A DNA stretch of 64,000 nucleotides from Phyllostachys edulis (lineage: Eukaryota; Streptophyta; Magnoliopsida; Poales; Poaceae): assembly GCA_036346405.1 (NCBI GenBank), contig CM070562.1, forward strand, positions 74,047,482 through 74,111,481. Reading direction: 5' to 3'. A program made the position numbers and the translations under genes. The notes under the pieces are model-generated. The model searched no databases and was not told the origin of the DNA. It saw nothing but the letters and a program-made list of their open reading frames with translations. Shown in pieces: positions 33,168 to 43,961 of the stretch. Every line of letters starts with the position of its first letter. Position 1 is the stretch's first letter.

Positions 33168-34075
33168 ATGGCGACTGACAAGTATTCAACCAAACCGCCT
33201 GTTTTCAATGGAGTTGATTTTGCTTATTGGAAGGCACGCATGCATGCCTACATCGAGGCTCAAGGGCACGCTATTTGGCTTAAGGTCAAAAATCTATATG
33301 TCGTGCCAGCCAATGACGATGTGATCACTCCAGATGTTGAGGCTAATAGCAAAGCTCGCAACTTCTTGATCCAAGGTCTTAGTCGATTTGAGTTTGAGCG
33401 TGTGGCTCAGTTGAGGTCTGCTCATGAGATCTGGAAGACTCTCTGTGATTACCACAAGGGCTCTACTGCGATCAAGGAAGTGAGACAGAACCAGCTCAAG
33501 AAAGAATACTGAAAGATCGAGCAAAGGCCTGGTGAGTCTTTGGATGAGTTGTGGGGATGGTTCTCCAAGATCCTTCATGATCTTCGTGCTGTTGATCTTG
33601 TTTTCACTAAGTCTGAGAATGCACGCCAACTCTTGGGCGCTCCTGATGTAAGGGTTTGGGGGATGAAGATCACGTCCATCAACGACAACACTGTCATGAG
33701 TGAGCTTACCATGGATAAGCTCTACTCGAGGTTGAAGACGCATGAGATTGACTTTATCTCGCATCTCCCCAAGATAGAGTCGATGGCTTTAGTGGTCGAC
33801 CCATCTAAGGGTAGCTTGTCGGATTCTTTGGATTTTGGCTCATCTGATTTTTCTTTGTCCGCTTTGCATTCTTTGAAGTGATGAGCAGCTAGAGAAGCTA
33901 CCTGAGGATGATTTAGCCCTCCTATCCACAAAATTCTCTAGAGTGTACAACAAGGTGAGGAACAGAAGGAGAGGTGGTCCGGTCACTTGCTTTGAATGTG
34001 GTGAGCCAAACCACTTTCGTTCCAGATGCCCCAAGCTGAAGGGCAAGGAGGAGAAGAACTTCTGAGAGCGTCCTC
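33168..34075 (+). pseudogene. Sirevirus gag with CCHC zinc knuckle
   Basis: Starts MATDKYSTKPPVFNGVDFAY, the usual copia gag opening (WKARMHAYIEAQG follows). Continues with KARNFLIQGLSRFEFERVAQ and HEIWKTLCDYHKG. One in-frame TGA at 33510, then GESLDELWGWFSKI onward in the same frame to 33881, then a +1 shift. The knuckle CFECGEPNHFRSRC is intact at 33988-34029. Gag would form the particle and bind RNA. Confidence 0.9.
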
Positions 34076-34231
34076 AAGCTTAGGATCTGAAGCAAAAAGC
34101 CAAACTACATAAGTTAAATCGGTAGGGTCCTTGCCGCTCTTGAAAATGTTGACATGAGCGATGTGGACTCGGGAACGGAGGACGACGAGGATGATTCCCA
34201 TGGTAAGAAGAAGGTCTAGGACTTCACCGGT

Positions 34232-35551
34232 ATGTGCTTTATGGCGAGGGACAATCACGATGTCGACTCCTCCAACGACGACGAGCTTTTCAGCAATCCC
34301 GACGAGGTATGCCCCTCACCAAATGGGATGAAATGTGCATTGATTGCTGCTGAACGAAAACTGAATAAGCAAGCTAAAATGATTAAGAAACAGGATTCCA
34401 TGATGGACAACTTGAACCTAGAAGTGGTTAGGCTCAAATCCATTAATCCTGCTGATGATTGTGATTCTTGCTCTAGCTTGTTTAATGAACTAGCAAATCT
34501 GAAATCTGCTCATTCCTCTATTGCGAATAAATTGAAAGATGCTCTTGATGAACTAGAATCTCTCAAGTATAGTCCTGCTTGCATGAATGCCATTGCTTTA
34601 GATGTGACTACTGTAGATGCTATCCCTTTGCCTTGCTCAAATTGTGCTTTGCTTGAACTAAAATTGGATAGTGCTACAAAAGAATTGATGAAATTTGATG
34701 CTAGTCACACCTGCTCTCATTGTGAGAAAAATAAGACTAAAATGAAAGAAATGACTGAAATGGTCCTTCACTCTAAATCTGCTTCATGTGAAAACTGTCT
34801 TAAACTCACAATTGAGAATGACGCTTTGAATAAGACTCTAGAGGAGAAATCTAAACTTGAACAATCCATGTCCATGACTTCTTCCAAGAGAATTGTTGAT
34901 TTTGCTTCTTGTACTTTGTGTGCTGAAGTTGGGCATAATGTAGATAAGATACAAGAAGCGTTTAGAGTTAAGTTCAAAGAGCAGTTGGATAGGATTAGGG
35001 ATGACTATTGTGTGTCTTGTGAGGCTTTGAAAGCTGAGGTAGCTCACTATAAGGAAAGGTATAATAGGGCTACCAAGTCAAATAAGTATGCCTCATGTAA
35101 GGAGCTAGCCAAAGAAAATGACTACCTTAACAAGACTCATGAGAGATTTACTAGTGGGAAGAAGAACCTAAACATGATCCTTGATCAATCTAAGGTGAGT
35201 GTGAACAATAGTGGCCTAGGATTTAATTCCTTAGAGAATTCTAAGAATCACCCACCTAAGGTTGTGAGAGCTGTTGCTAGTGGCTTGTTTGAGGCAAAAC
35301 CCCCTGAGCCATCTAAGATAGTTTTCAGATCTGCAGGTTTTGCCCAAACCACTTCTGGCATGATAGATGTTTCTAAGTCAGCTGATCAGACCCCTCAGAA
35401 GGTCAAGTATCACTGCACTTTCTGCAAGAAGGATGGACGCATAGTTGAGTTCTACTTCCGTAGAGCTAAGACTGAGAGGAAGGAGAGGGTGCTTGCTTTG
35501 AGGACCATTAGAGGAGTTTCTTCACCTACAACAGTCATTAGAGCTAGGTAG
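34232..35551 (+). pseudogene. Sirevirus gag extension: coiled coil and second Cys/His motif
   Basis: 439-codon frame. Heptad-rich and charged segments (for example MIKKQDSMMDNLNLEVVRLK, FRVKFKEQLDRIRDDYCVSC) alternate with Cys pairs (NCALLELKLDSATKEL, CSHCEKNKTKMKEM). It ends with YHCTFCKKDGRIVEFYFRRA, a relic of the second zinc motif found before the protease in Sireviruses (its last Cys is now Tyr). Probably gag-linked assembly or transport; that role is inferred from the family. Confidence 0.85.
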
Positions 35552-35876
35552 CCTGTCCTTCCTGCTAGACATAGGCCTAGGTTCGTAGATGACTTCTTTG
35601 ACTCTTTTGGTGGCTCTAGGCAGTGTTTTGTGTTAGGATATCGTGAGGAGAAACCACGGGTAGCATCTAGACAAGGGGAGTACCGATTTTTTGGTAGATT
35701 GATTTAGAGAGGTCTAGGTGTTGATCGTGTGCATTCTCATAATTTTACCACTAACCATGTTATTGCTGCTTCTACTGCTGTTCCTAAGCATCGTGTGACT
35801 TAGTACTGGATTCCCAAGTCTTTTATCACTAACCCCAGTACTGAGGCACAGATGTTTCCTGCTTATGCCCTGTAGG

Positions 35877-36277
35877 TCCGTCGTGCAAGGAAGGAGGACA
35901 TTTGGCTTGTTGACTCTGGATGTTCTCGACACAAGACTGGAGATTCTAGATGGTTCTCCTCCCTCACACGTGCATCCGGCAACAAATTGATCACATTTGG
36001 GGATGCTTCTATCGGGACTGTGACAGCCAAGGGCACAGTGCGCATCAACAACAACTTCATGCTTAAGGACGTCGCTTTGCTAAGTAAGCTGAGGTATAAT
36101 CTGCTATCTGTTTCTCAACTTCCTGATGAGGGTCTAGAAGTGAGGTTTAAGAGTGGTGAGTGTAGAGTTCTAGACTCCTCGGGTGAGCTTGTTTTTGAGA
36201 TCTCTAGGTTTGAGAAGATCTTTTGTGCTAATTTTAGTTTCTCTTCTGCTTCTAGCCTTAGATGCCTTGTGGCTTCT
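35877..36277 (+). pseudogene. Sirevirus protease, cut by solo LTR
   Basis: IWLVDSGCSRHKTGDSRWFS (catalytic Asp at 35912-35914 in DSG), then NKLITFGDASIGTVTAKGTV, KDVALLSKLRYNLLSVSQL and ECRVLDSSGELVFEISRF. The frame enters SLRCLVASC at the solo LTR insertion; the next element residues resume at 41635. Confidence 0.9.
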
Positions 36278-36799
36278 TGTAACATCCCAAATACCTAAAC
36301 AGGGTTTGTTCAAGTATAATTATATGTGTAGAAATTAAAACTTTTTCTCACATCTTGAAAACCCCTAATCTCTCCAGTGATTCTAGTCCAAGAGTTGTGT
36401 AATCCAAAAGCACAAAGCTCTTGTTGACCAAAAGTCAAACTCCTTTTCCAATTATCTTAAATCTTGTGCCAAACATTTGGAAAATATTTTCCTTGGTCCT
36501 AAAACTGATGTGGGACCCCTCTGAAAAATATCACAAGTTGTAAAACTTGTTTGATAAATTTTGGAGGTAAAACAAATCCTTGAACAACCTTCATGAATTT
36601 CCTGAGAAAATGCATTGCATAATAACCTCTGGAAATTTTATGCAAGGTTAATCTCGTGTCAGCAAGCTCGAGTTAAAATTTCATCAAATTTGGAGTTCAT
36701 TTGCTATCTCAAATAAATCCTCTTTTGTCTCAGCTTGTTTATTAATCTAAATAAACTGATTTGACTTGGGCTTGAACCGCTGTGCAAAGCTGGTCCAAC

Positions 36800-37660
36800 C
36801 CAACCGCCTCCCTTAGCGCGTCAGACCTCCTCTCCACCTTGATCAGGTCGCAGCCGTTGGATTTACATCCAACCGCCACGACCACCTCTGCGGTCAATAC
36901 CGCCAGACCTCCCGCCTCATCGGTCTTGGCATTGGATAAAAATCCATGGCCCTGACCTCCCCGCGAGCTCAAACCACCTTGACCTCCATTTTGCACTCAC
37001 TTGAGGTCGTAGCCATTGGATTCAATCCTAAGGCCACGGCCTCCTCTGCAAACCTTCTCTGCGAGGTCCTCCCACTTTGTTGAGGTCGTAGCCGTTGGAT
37101 CGAGATCCAGCGACCCGACCTCCCTCAAAATCTAGCGCACCCAACCTCCCCATCGTGTGTTGTAGCCGTTAGATTTAAAATCTACGGCCACGACCTCCTA
37201 GTGCCTTGTGCGCATCTGACCTCCCCGCGCACGTGAGGTCGTAGCCGTTAGATATAAATCTCACGGCCATGACCTCCCTTGCCCTCTCATCGCCACTAGA
37301 TCTTGATCTGATGGCCATAACCTCTTGTGCGCTGCGCGCAGCGCTAAGACCCCCCTTTGGTTGTGCGCCCTTGGATTTAAATCCAAAGGCCATGACCTCC
37401 CCTCATGCTCTTAAGTTAGGTAAGGTTAAGACCTCACGGAGGTCCATGCCTTGGATTGAGATCCAACGCCTTGGACCTCTAATCCTATTTTTCCCACGTG
37501 CGTGATTCAAGATTAAGGAAATCGTGAGGCCATGACCTCCCCATCCTTGATCGTGTGGTGGGACCTCCTCCCGATCATTTTGGCGTAACGGTTCAAAATG
37601 ACATCGGAGGGCCAGGACCTCCCTGTTCTTCTCCTTCCTCGGTCACGCATGCGTGCTACG
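36800..37660. repeat. U3 array of CCGTTGGAT / GACCTCC units
   Basis: About a dozen diverged 55-70-bp units of the form GAGGTCGTAGCCGTTGGATT, a few bases, then AATCCAACGGCCACGACCTC. Each unit is an inverted repeat about its centre. It lies upstream of the TATA box of the solo LTR, in the position of an enhancer array. Confidence 0.8.
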
Positions 37661-37859
37661 AGCGATGAGTTAATGCACTTTGCATCTGTGTACCTTTAAC
37701 AACTCTTTCTTGACCCGCATTAAATGCGGTCGACTTTCCGCCTCTCGATCGCTTAGCTTTGTCACCATGTCAACTTTACATCGTGTCCAAGCCCTAGACC
37801 GACCCATGGGCCAAGCTCACCATGAGCTTAACCCGTGGTCTATGACCTCTGTGCCCTAA

Positions 37860-37868
37860 GTATAAAAC
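37860..37868 (+). promoter_or_regulatory. TATA box, family A solo LTR
   Basis: AGTATAAAAC followed by CTCCCC; the best TATA box in family A (the 59958 copy has CTACTTAAGCC near 60971). Transcription would start about 30 bp downstream. Confidence 0.7.
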
Positions 37869-38669
37869 CTCCCCACTTTGTTTCCTTGGCTTCCTTTGCA
37901 CACCATTATCCCTTGCTTGCACCACGTGCTTGTGAGCTCTAAACCACCGAAGCTCTCCTGCACGCCATTCTTTGGAGCTTGAAGCTCCTCGGTGGACAAG
38001 GGTCCTGGAGTTTTCCTCCTTTTCTCCTTGCTTCCAATTGTGCCCTACCCTCTGGGACCAAGTCCTAACTTGATTTGTTGGGCATTTGCGAGGCGGACAA
38101 AGTGGAGCTTGGAGTGAAGCTTTGGCCGTGGAGCACCTTTCCTCCCGACACCGGTCCTTCCTTCCTCGACCTCCTCGGCACCTCGGGACTTCCAAGTACT
38201 CCTCTGTTAGTCCCTTAGTTCTTGGCACCGCATGTATCTTCGCTGCGGGCGTTTGTTTGAGCACACGCTGATTGTCGCTGTGAGCTTCATTTTGCATTTC
38301 GGATTTTGGCCGTGCTTGCCCTCGTTGTCCTCTCGGCTCGGCGGCGTTCAAAATCGTCGCCCCCGTCGAGAGGAGGTCCATTGCGTGCGCATGGTTATGC
38401 GGACCCAATGGTACCATTGGATGTCGCCGCGAGGTGCAGATCGCGGCGATGACCACATCTTTGAGCTCGGGTCTTTGTCGGACAAGATCGGCGGCATTGT
38501 TGTCGTTTTAGGACAAAGATCTACCGTTAATCGTTCATCATTGCTCAAATCATTATAATCATTAGCGTGTCTTAAATGTCTTTAATCCGCCCTCATTGCG
38601 CATTTAAGACCTCCTGCGAGACCTCTTTGTGTCTCGGCGCATTTATTCCATGTCCAAGCGGCGTGCGCT

Positions 38670-39235
38670 GCTGGTCAGGGCGTCGAGACCTCCTCCCAGG
38701 AGATCTTGAGCGTCCAAGACCTCCCCTTGAGTGATCGTGGCCGTCCAGACCTCCCCTGGAGGTCTGCGACGTTAGGACCTCCCCTTAGGACCTCCCCGAG
38801 GTCATCTCAGCCGTTCATGACCTCCCGGGGTAAATCTTGACCGTCAAGGTCCTCCCTCGACGATCCCGAACCATCAAGGACCTCCTTGGAACATCTGGAC
38901 CGTCCAGGACCTCCCCTGTGAGGTCTTGACGATGTAGATCTTCCTTGGGGAGATCTTGGTAGTTTAGATCTTCCTTTGGAAGATCTCAGCCGTTCAGGAC
39001 CTCCCTCGTTTGATATGGACCATCCCGGTCCTCCCTCATGTGTTGTGGTTAGTTGGATGCGGTATCAGCGGCCACGACCTCCCCTACATTGCTTGTGCGT
39101 GGCGGGGAGGACATGGACCGTTGGATCCAAGATCAACGGCCCATGTTCTCTGGACTGCTTTCGGTAGCGTCTTGGCGTTTCCTCTGGAGGTCTTGGGCCG
39201 TTTGATTTAGATCAACGGTTCACGTCCTCCCCCTG
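38670..39235. repeat. Second GACCTCC array downstream of the TATA box
   Basis: About fifteen GACCTCC boxes spaced 25-40 bp, mixed with CCGTCCAGGACC and AGATCTTGACCGT. It resembles the 60-bp minisatellite of family D but is diverged and not in register. No coding potential. Confidence 0.7.
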
Positions 39236-39985
39236 TCTTTTGGTTTTAGAATTTTCCAGTGAGCACTTATTTATAAACTGAAATAGGTATGAACTTTAAA
39301 AATGCATAACTAATTCAATTTAAATCCAAATAGGGTGATTCAAATTTCTGTAGCTCTGGTTTGACCTGGGCTCCAATCAAAAAAATGGTTATGAGCCCAG
39401 TTCAGCTCCAGAACATGGTTTTGCAAATAGGTTTCAAAACTAGCTTTAAATGTGCACTCAAAATAGTGTTTAACTTGTAAAATACATAACTAATGCTCTG
39501 TAGATTAGTTTTGAGTGAATCCAACTTTGTTGGCTTCCTCTATTAGCGAACTTACTGTGAAAATTAGCTTTGATCTTGTTGCTGTTGTAGAAAAGAGTTC
39601 TTGTGCACTATAATTTTGTTCAAGTTCTTGTTTTTGAAAAATGGTAGAAAGTGCAATATAGCTCCAAATGAGATGAACTCAATTGTGTTATTCATCTCAT
39701 GAGGTGCTGGTTTTGCTGTAAAATTTCAGTGTCACCACTTTTCTAGAAAATGTTGCCTCATAATTAGATTAGTGAATAGTGCAGTTTGGTATTTTTAGGG
39801 CTGAGCAGAATTGTTTTGCTCATATCTTTTGCATTGAGAATCCAAATCCATTGGTTCTTATTGCTAAATTCCCTAAAAATCACCCTCTTGCTGCTGTAGA
39901 AAATTCAGAGTGTTTGGAGTTCGTTTGCTGTGCTGTCTTTGTCGTTTTCGTCGTTCTTATCGATTGTTTTCGTCTTTCCGATTAG

Positions 39986-40048
39986 GTGTCGACGAGTACT
40001 TTGAACCCGTGAGCGATCCTCAGCAACAATTTGACCAGCAACAGCAAG
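39986..40048 (+). other. Split LTR ORF, exon A (family A solo LTR)
   Basis: 63 nt after acceptor TTCCGATTAG: 2 nt, 20 codons, 1 nt, peptide VDEYFEPVSDPQQQFDQQQQ, then GC donor GCAAGC. It aligns with copies at 4352-4414 and 62889-62951 (shared MSDP/VSDP and Gln-rich end). Confidence 0.65.
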
Positions 40049-41171
40049 GCAAGCAGTTTGGTCATTTCCATCATTGTCCCATTACTTCAAAGCTTAATAT
40101 TTTGTTTCACTTATATGTATGCATGCTACTTTGTGTTAAAATATCGCTAGCAATCCTATAGTTGCATAATCTGTAGGAATTGTTTATCCTCTACTACCCA
40201 CGAGCCTAGGTTATTTGCTGTGGTTTGAGCTCGTTGGATGAGCTCTTATCACTTAGTAGTTTACGTTAACATTGCTTAGCCATGCTTAGTTATCGGTAGT
40301 AATGGGCGATCATCGACTTAGTCGATGGTCTTGATCACTCAAAACTGATTATTACTCCTATATGTCCAGCACTTGTGCTTTGATTAATTGTAAAATCAAA
40401 AACTGAAAATAAAAGATTGATTTAGACTTGGGAATATTGGATGGATGGTGCGGTTTTTGGAATGTGGTGGTATGCAGGGTCCCTAAGGACCGAGTTACTT
40501 AGGTCACTAAGCCAAGCGCTTTTATGCTAACCACACGAGGGGATATGGGACCTCTCTTGACTAAGTACTTTGGGCGGTGCTAATTGGGGTCGCTTTCGGT
40601 TGGTGTGTTTTAAAGATAAAATGTGTGTGTGTGGTGTGGGAATGGAGCGTTGGCGGAACCGGTTAGGCATCCATTGGGTCCTTATCCCGTGGGTTGTCTT
40701 GGTCAAAATTAGCATTGTCCATTGGAAATGTCTCGTAGGACTTAGCCGTGCGGCATACCAAAGGTAGTGTGCTTTAAGGAAAGGCGATGCGGCGTGTGGG
40801 TACATTGGTACACCCTACGAGGTTAAAACTATTGAATAGCCTCGTCCTAGGTTATGGACATGCTTGGTAAGGTTGTTCAAGAACTAGTCTCAACCATTTA
40901 ATTAAAACTTGATGGGTTGGTATGAATGGATGTTCATGCTATTGTTGTGGTGACTTGGGTTAGTCACTTCGAGTTGATCTTGTTGTTGTTACTATGTTAC
41001 TATCTCGTTGTTATTTCAACAATTAAAATGCTTTGCCAAATTGCCTTTAAATGTATTACCTTATTGCAAATAAATGTTGCTTTATGCTAAATGAGACATA
41101 CAACCTCCACTTACATAAAGCTTGCATGTAGCATATGTTATAGGCTGTTATCTTACACGTAAGTCTTCACT

Positions 41172-41188
41172 GAGTACTTTATGTACTC
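41172..41188 (+). promoter_or_regulatory. Conserved hairpin before exon B (family A solo LTR)
   Basis: GAGTAC, loop TTTAT, GTACTC; perfect stem, 40 nt before acceptor TTGTTGCAG. Confidence 0.65.
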
Positions 41189-41228
41189 ATCGCCTATGGT
41201 TGTGGCATTTTTGTGGCTTTTGTTGCAG

Positions 41229-41320
41229 AGGAAGGAGGTGAGCTCCAAGAGCCTCACTTTTGTGCTATGTGTTGCGGCTTCTTGACGACTAGCTTGGCGG
41301 TCGGTCGAGATGCCTAGGGG
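41229..41320 (+). other. Split LTR ORF, exon B (family A solo LTR, frame-shifted tail)
   Basis: Starts in phase 1 after TTGTTGCAG with EEGGELQEPHFCAMCCGF, matching the other family-A copies through the Cys motif. A 1-nt insertion after GGCTTC removes the usual DD-stop; the frame then runs to about 41320. Confidence 0.5.
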
Positions 41321-41634
41321 TTAAGGCACACTGATTGGCTTTGTGTTATAGCCATCTTTATGGCACTTTTGCTTCCGCTGTTATCTTAGTAGTACTTGTT
41401 GTTATTTAGCCAGAAGGCCCCTCTTTTGTAATAACCTCTCCTTTATTTATATTAACTTCTGGTTTGTTGCTTATGTACTATGTGTTGTATGGAATTGATA
41501 CATTCTTTTGTTGTGAGGTATGTATCTTGCGTTCAGGGAGTATACATCTCTCGAGACTGGGTTTATTTGGTTGATAATACTAGGGTCAATTGGATGACTA
41601 AGTATTATGAGCTTAATAAATCCGGGTGCTCACA

Positions 41635-42150
41635 CTTCTGATTCTCATGATTTAGTACTGTGGCATTGTATGCTTGGACACATAGGCTTTGACCATTGGA
41701 CCAGGATCAGTAGCAAGGACTTGATTAGAGGGTTGCCTAAGCTTAAGCCTGTTAGAGACCTTGTGTGCACTCCCTGTAGACATGGTAAGATGGTTTCTGC
41801 CTCTCATCCACCTCTTACCTTAGTGATGACCAATGGACCTGGTCAGCTCTTGCACTTAGACACTGTTGGTCCTTCTAGAGTTTAGTCTGCAGGAGGGAAG
41901 TAGTATGTGCTTGTCATTGTGGATGATTACTCCAGGTATTCATGGGTATATTTTATGGTTTCTAGGAATGAGGCTTTTGGCTTCTTTAGGGAGTTGGTTC
42001 TTAGACTTGCTGTTGACCTCCTTGGATCCTTGAGAACCATTAGGAGTGACAATGGCACAGAGTTTAAGAACTCTTCTTTTGCCACTTTCTGCTCTGAGAG
42101 AGGACTTGAGCACCAGTTTTCCTCTGCTAGAGTTCTTAGCAGAATGGGGT
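41635..42150 (+). pseudogene. Sirevirus GAG-pre-integrase and integrase core, truncated
   Basis: Resumes beyond the solo LTR with LVLWHCMLGHIGFDHWTRIS and VCTPCRHGKM (His/Cys finger), then LLHLDTVGPSRV (first Asp) and a stop, YVLVIVDDYSRYSWVYFM, and LRTIRSDNGTEFKNSSFATF (second Asp). It stops matching integrase right after HQFSSARV; the segment with the catalytic Glu is missing and the sequence joins the linker before RT. Confidence 0.9.
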
Positions 42151-43529
42151 TGTCGTCGACGACGACTCTGAGGATGAGGACCCAATCCATCCTCAAGGCA
42201 CTACTGAGATGGTTGGAGAACCTGCTTCTACTTCACCAGCTTCAGGAGAGCAGCCTCCTCCCACTTTCACCGGTGCGACGAGTGGCTCTGCTCCTACCTC
42301 CACAGCCCATGAGGTAGAGGCCACATCTGCACCAGGACCTCCTCTTCATATTCAGCGACAACATCCACCAGAGCAGATTATTGGGGATCTTCATGAGCGA
42401 GTCACCTGCTCTAGGTTTATCTCTCCAGACTCTCATGCACATTTTGCTTTTGTTACGTCTTTTGAACCCCGAGATGTCACCCATGCTTTATCTGATTCCT
42501 CTTGGGTCAATGCCACGCATGAAAAACTTGAAAATTTTGAAAGAAATCAAGTCTGGACCTTAGTCGAACCTCCACCTAATCATAATGTAATTGGAACAAA
42601 ATGGGTCTTCAAAAATAAGCAAAGTGAGGATGGGTTGGTAGTTCGCAACAAGGCTAGGCTTGTAGCTTAAGGTTATTCCCAGGTAGAAGGCTTAGACTTT
42701 GAAGAGACCTTTGCTCCTGTAGCTAGATTGGAAGCCATTCGTATTTTGCTAGCATTCGCGACATCTAAGGGCTTTTAAGCTTTTTCAAATGGATGCCAAG
42801 AGTGCTTTCCTTAATGGCTTCATAGAAGAAGAGGTCTATGTCAAGCAACCCCTTGGTTTTGAAAATCATAAGTTCCCAAACCATGTCTTTAAGCTCTCTA
42901 AGGCCTTGTATGGATTGAAGCAAGCTCCTAGAGCTTGGTATGATAGGCTTAAGAGTTTCTTGCTTGAAAATGGGTTCAAAATGGGAATGGTAGATAAAAC
43001 CTTGTTCACTCTCAGGCATGGCAGTGATTTCTTATTGGTTCAGATTTATGTGGATGACATTATATTCGATGGTTCTTCGCATGCTTTGGTTTCCAGATTT
43101 TCAGATTCTATGAGCAGGGAATTCGAGATGAGTATGATGGGCGAGCTGACTTTCTTCCTTGGTCTTCAAGTCAAACAACTCAAAGAAGGTACCTTCATTC
43201 ATCAAAGCAAGTACACAAAGGACCTTCTTCGATGCTTCAACATGGGAAGCAGCAAGCCAATGTCTACTCCAATTGCCACTTCTACCGTGCTGGATCCTGA
43301 TGAGGATGAAGAGCCCGTGGACCAGAAGGAGTACCGCAGCATGATTGGCTTCCTCCTCCGCCTCACGGCGTCGAGGCCGGACATACAGTTTGCTGTGTGT
43401 CTATGCACTCAATTTCAGGCTTCCCCTCACGCCTCTCATCGTCAAGCAGTGCGTCGCATATTCAGGTACCTCCAGGACACTCTTGATTTTGGACTCTGGT
43501 TTTCTTCTTATTCCGCTCTCTCCATTTGA
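42151..43529 (+). pseudogene. Sirevirus linker and reverse transcriptase
   Basis: Linker (PASTSPASGEQPPPTFTGAT) leads to SWVNATHEKLENFERNQVW, NVIGTKWVFKNKQSEDGLVV with a stop at 42668, EGLDFEETFAPVARLEAIRI, then after a shift at about 42780 SAFLNGFIEEEVYVKQPLGF, LSKALYGLKQAPRAWYDRLK and the active site VQIYVDDIIFDGSSH (YVDD at 43047-43058). Ends SRPDIQFAVCLCTQFQASPH. RT copies element RNA. Confidence 0.93.
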
Positions 43530-43961
43530 GCCTTTTCTAATGCTGATTTTGCGGGGTGTAGAGTGGATAGGAAGAGTACTTCTGGCACGTGTCATTTCTT
43601 AGGCACATCTCTTATCTCTTGGTCTTCTAGGAAACAATCCTCTGTTGCACAATCCACTGCCGAGGCTGAGTATGTAGCTGCAACGAGTAGTTGTTCTTAG
43701 GTTCTCTGGATCTTATCTACTCTGCGGGACTATGGGTTGTCTTTGGGTAGTGTTCCTCTTTTCTGTGACAACACTTCTGCCATTAACATTGCCAAAAACC
43801 CAGTGCAACACTCCAAGACCAAGCACATTGACATTCGATACCATTTTCTTAGAGACCATGTTGAGAAAGGTGACGTTGTGCTTCACTTTGTAGAGTCCGA
43901 GCAGCAGGTTGCGGATATTTTCACTAAAACTCTTGATTCTTCTCATTTTGCTTTCTTGTAG
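43530..43961 (+). pseudogene. Sirevirus RNase H
   Basis: Same frame as RT with two stops (43527 and about 43698). AFSNADFAGCRVDRKSTSGT (Asp), QSTAEAEYVAATSSCS (Glu), VPLFCDNTSAINIAKNPVQH (Asp), HSKTKHIDIRYHFLRDHVEK and QVADIFTKTLD, the standard copia end. It would remove RNA from RNA-DNA hybrids. Confidence 0.93.

Larger units (their letters stand above)
36278..41634 (+). mobile_element. Solo LTR, family A (5357 bp), TSD cttct
   Basis: TGTAACATCCCAAATACC to GGGTGCTCACA with perfect duplication cttct (36273-36277 and 41635-41639) inside the Sirevirus. It is the only complete, uninterrupted family-A LTR here. Order: U3 with GACCTCC and CCGTTGGAT units (about 36.8-39.2 kb, split by the promoter), TATA box 37862-37868, exon A 39986-40048, intron with degenerate palindromes (about 40812-40839) and hairpin 41172-41188, exon B from 41229. 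Confidence 0.95.

Noticed and set aside
36283..36300. Host gene fragment at the protease end
   Set aside because: The TGTAACATCCC start and the cttct duplication show an LTR insertion instead.
37794..38456. 220-codon minus frame
   Set aside because: Antisense to the transcribed part of the family-A LTR; absent from the other family-A copies.
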